NCBI GenBank assembly: GCA_031271075.1
Contig: JAISWN010000355.1
Coordinates: forward strand, 1 to 7,783
Direction of reading: 5' to 3'
DNA length: 7,783 nucleotides
Source of the DNA: Treponema sp.
GTDB lineage: Bacteria > Spirochaetota > Spirochaetia > Treponematales > Breznakiellaceae
The notes beneath the pieces were generated by a model. The model had not been told where the DNA came from, ran no database searches, and saw only the letters and a program-made list of their open reading frames with translations. Made by a program: the position numbers and the translations under genes. Positions 5,711 through 7,783 of the stretch are shown piece by piece. The first letter of the stretch is position 1; each line of letters begins with the position of its first letter.

Positions 5711-6620
5711 GGCCGCCTCCCTTTTTTGTGGCGGAATCTTTTGTGGTGGAATTTTTTGTGGCGGAATCTTTTGTAAAGAAGGCCCATTCATAACCAAAAG
5801 TTAAGGACCCCATACTGCGGAGGTATGTTTTTATATCGCCTCCCGCCGGCTCAACTTCCCCCAGATCGGCGGCGTAGCGGAGATCGGCAAAGATCATCCC
5901 GGGCCCCAATTTCATAGCCCCCGAAATCCCTCCCAATAAACCCAGCGGCGGGGAATACCGGTAGGAAGAGGTACTTTTCTCGTTGGTCAGGGATTCGGAA
6001 ATCTGAATGTCTCCCAGGGGTACCAGGAAGTAGAGGCCGATGAAGGGGGAGACCCGGAATTTACCGGGGTAAAAATTCAGCTTTGCCATGAGGGGAAACA
6101 TCAGGGAAAAGGAGTTGTAATCCCAGGTATAACGCTCCTGTTCCCCCGAAACAGTGTGAAAATAATCCCAGCGGGAAGCCCTGTCCCAGGTAAAGATAAG
6201 TTCCCCCTGAACGCTCAGGAAGGGAAGGATCTGCACTGCCGCCTGAACCGCCATGTCCAGGGCAAAGCCGAAAGCGTCGCCCCCGGTATAGGGGGTATCG
6301 TCGACGGGGGTATACATCCGGAGGGAAGGCCCGGCCCGGGCGGCCAGGTAGAGCCAGTGCTTATGGTAATCCCCGCTATCCTTCCCGGCCTCCGGGGCTT
6401 CAATATCCTCCGCGCCGAAACGCCCCCGCTCTATCCATTCCTCTGTCCGGGCCTCCTCCGTCTGCGGCGGTTCCTCTGTCTGTGGCGTCTCCACCTGTGG
6501 CGTTTCCGTCCGGGGTTCCTCCGCCGAAGGCTCCTCCGCTGTCTGGGGGGCGGCGAAGGGGGGGAAAAGGCAGAATAACAAAACCGCCGCCCAGAACTTC
6601 CGCCGGGGATGTTTTTTCAT
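5703..6620 (-). CDS. Outer-membrane beta-barrel protein with acidic Pro/Thr-rich linker
   Basis: A 305-residue protein. The ATG at 6620 follows AAGGAG with a 7-base spacing; a GTG two codons earlier is too close to that site. Residues 1-24 are a signal peptide with a basic MKKHPRRK start. Residues 28-62 are a Glu/Pro/Thr spacer (repeated ETPQ/TEEP), probably flexible. Residues 88-283 form the barrel: GPSLRMYTP, LSVQGELIFTWD, FSLMFPLMAKLNFYPGKFRVSPFIG, LGPGMIFADLRYAADLGEV, and a closing LTFGYEWAFF. It is paralogous to the gene just downstream, pointing to a tandem duplication of the barrel. Unlike the paralogue it continues about 22 residues past the closing strand with a hydrophilic TKDSATK repeat tail. 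It starts 30 bp after the beta-helix gene, so it is probably co-transcribed with it. Function unknown; cell-envelope location inferred. Confidence 0.8.
   Translation of the reverse strand: MKKHPRRKFWAAVLLFCLFPPFAAPQTAEEPSAEEPRTETPQVETPQTEEPPQTEEARTEEWIERGRFGAEDIEAPEAGKDSGDYHKHWLYLAARAGPSLRMYTPVDDTPYTGGDAFGFALDMAVQAAVQILPFLSVQGELIFTWDRASRWDYFHTVSGEQERYTWDYNSFSLMFPLMAKLNFYPGKFRVSPFIGLYFLVPLGDIQISESLTNEKSTSSYRYSPPLGLLGGISGAMKLGPGMIFADLRYAADLGEVEPAGGDIKTYLRSMGSLTFGYEWAFFTKDSATKNSTTKDSATKKGGGHE
5724..5768 (-). repeat. Three 15-bp tandem repeats at the barrel-gene junction
   Basis: On the + strand the units are TTTTGTGGCGGAATC (5724-5738), TTTTGTGGTGGAATT (5739-5753) and TTTTGTGGCGGAATC (5754-5768), with a partial fourth unit beginning TTTTGT at 5769. 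On the - strand they encode the DSATK/NSTTK/DSATK end of the first barrel protein, a few bases before the second gene's ribosome-binding site. In the second gene's frame they would read KIPPQ repeats, upstream of its real start. Copy changes would preserve both frames. Confidence 0.9.
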
Positions 6621-6650
6621 GAACACACTCCTTTTTAGATCCCGGTAAAC

Positions 6651-7783
6651 TTAGGGGGTGCTGCTCAAGGACACAGTCGTCCCCCCTGATGTTTTCTTTA
6701 AATAATATTTCCCTTTCAGGGTGATCGTACTCCCCCCTACAAAAGTGTTGAGGGGAAAACGTTGTCTAATGACATTTTCAGTAGCACTGCTGTCCACTTC
6801 AAGGATCTTTTTACCCACCCAGTCATTATTCAGTTCGGTTTCCTTAAACTGATAGTTGGTAAGGTGGCCTTCCAAGTCTATGAGGCATACCTGATCGCTT
6901 CCGGGAGTGGTTGTATCAGTAAAACTGATAAAGTTTCTGGTCTGCGGACTGGTGGGGGTATCGTCATAGGCCAGTACGATGCCCACGGCGCGGGCGTTTT
7001 CCGCCAGGGTAAAGGAATCGGGTTCGGCGCTAAAGCTGCCTTCTGATACGGGATTGTTGTTCCAGATATAGATCTTGTCCGCCTGGGCCCTTCCCATCAT
7101 CTCCGTGTAACCCCGGCTGCAGATCCCCTTGGAACTTCCTACCCCCTGGTTGCCGGTAATGGAGGAAGTACCGGAGGCGGAAAAGCGGGCGTTGTGCCAG
7201 ACAAAGACACCCCCGCCCTGGCGGAGCGAAGAATTGATGCCGTTGATCTCGCCCCCCAGCATTTCAAAAACACCCTTGGCCACGTAGACCCCGCCGCCGC
7301 CGTGGGGGCTGGCATTCCCGTTGGAACGGTTGCCGGAGATAGTCCCGCCGCTCATGAGGAGGCCGTATTCATTGCCGCGTTCCGTCCCGGTGAGGGATGA
7401 TGTGTTGTTTTTATCGTAAGCCATCCCGTTTACCAGGATACCGCCCCCGGAACCGGCGGTAATATTGTCGGACACGGTTCCCCCGGCAAACCAGACAAGG
7501 GCGTGTCTATTGGTATAGATCCCGCCGCCCCCCGCGATGGGATTGGTCGCGGTATCGGTGGCCGTGTTGCCGGTTATGGAACCGTTTAGCAGGGTAAAAT
7601 CATACTGATCGTTACGGTTACTATCCTCCACATAAACCCCGCCGCCGGAACGGGCGGTATTTCTGGTAATACTGCCTCCGGAGAACTTTACCTTGCTGTT
7701 CCCGCTGATGTAGATGCCGCCGCCGTTGCCTGTGGAGGTATTGCCCCCGGTGACGGTGATGTTCTCGAAGACCAGATCCGCGC
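6651..7783 (-). CDS. Beta-helix repeat surface protein, C-terminal part (5' end outside window)
   Basis: The frame stays open to the right edge, giving 376 visible residues before a TAA at 6651-6653; the GTG at 7631 is internal. From about 7783 to 7152 it carries repeated rungs with GGG(I/V)-aromatic/aliphatic-V cores (GGGIYI, GGGVYV, GGGIYT, GGGILV, GGGVYV, GGGVFV), alternating with SGGTISGN-type segments. This is the pattern of right-handed parallel beta-helix proteins of the polymorphic adhesin/pectin-lyase-like type. The last 160 or so residues leave the repeat pattern (ADKIYIWNNNPVSEG, then GSTITLKGKYYLKKTSGG near the end). They contain no autotransporter barrel, so the protein is not a classical type V passenger plus translocator. 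It is probably a surface or secreted adhesin or structural protein and is the first visible gene of the probable envelope operon. The binding target cannot be read from the sequence. Confidence 0.75.
   Translation of the reverse strand, partial: ADLVFENITVTGGNTSTGNGGGIYISGNSKVKFSGGSITRNTARSGGGVYVEDSNRNDQYDFTLLNGSITGNTATDTATNPIAGGGGIYTNRHALVWFAGGTVSDNITAGSGGGILVNGMAYDKNNTSSLTGTERGNEYGLLMSGGTISGNRSNGNASPHGGGGVYVAKGVFEMLGGEINGINSSLRQGGGVFVWHNARFSASGTSSITGNQGVGSSKGICSRGYTEMMGRAQADKIYIWNNNPVSEGSFSAEPDSFTLAENARAVGIVLAYDDTPTSPQTRNFISFTDTTTPGSDQVCLIDLEGHLTNYQFKETELNNDWVGKKILEVDSSATENVIRQRFPLNTFVGGSTITLKGKYYLKKTSGGTTVSLSSTP

Noticed and set aside
5711..5797. Upstream TTG start for the second barrel gene, adding KIPPQ repeats
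   Set aside because: It would place 29 hydrophilic residues before a clear signal peptide. The ATG at 5710 has a good ribosome-binding site, and the extra residues come from the neighbour's repeat read in another frame.

Overview
This window looks like a chromosomal segment from a spirochaete, most likely a termite-gut-type Treponema relative. That assignment is an inference from gene style: pyruvate phosphate dikinase, GGGIYV-type beta-helix surface proteins, and families of signal-peptide plus beta-barrel proteins lie side by side in a moderately GC-rich genome with strong Shine-Dalgarno sites. No rRNA or other marker gene confirms it.

Layout. At the left edge the 3' end of a + strand gene (1-384) encodes what looks like the C-terminal strands of an outer-membrane beta-barrel. 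A 124-bp convergent spacer follows, holding nested inverted repeats. Everything else lies on the - strand. Read in the direction of transcription, from the right edge: a truncated beta-helix repeat surface protein (7783-6651); an outer-membrane barrel protein with an acidic/proline linker (6620-5703); a second, paralogous barrel protein with a different N-terminal domain (5710-4589), whose start overlaps the previous stop by 8 bp; an RlpA-like double-psi-barrel protein with a Pro-rich stalk, one membrane helix and a basic tail (4512-3748); and pyruvate phosphate dikinase, PPDK (3544-509), behind its own probable promoter. The first three genes have gaps of 30 bp or less and form a probable cell-envelope operon. 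The RlpA-like gene follows after 76 bp and may belong to it. PPDK is probably a separate metabolic unit.

Most notable. PPDK has a complete catalytic core of about 893 residues, followed by a 118-residue Lys/Ala/Pro/Arg tail containing three near-identical 18-residue repeats. The tail resembles histone H1-like and AT-hook-like nucleic-acid-binding tails and is not part of ordinary PPDK. Other points of interest are a tandem duplication of a barrel domain joined to two different N-terminal modules, a 15-bp tandem repeat exactly at the junction of those two genes, and an RlpA-like domain that appears to lack its catalytic acidic residues. I found no CRISPR array, transposase, tRNA or rRNA.
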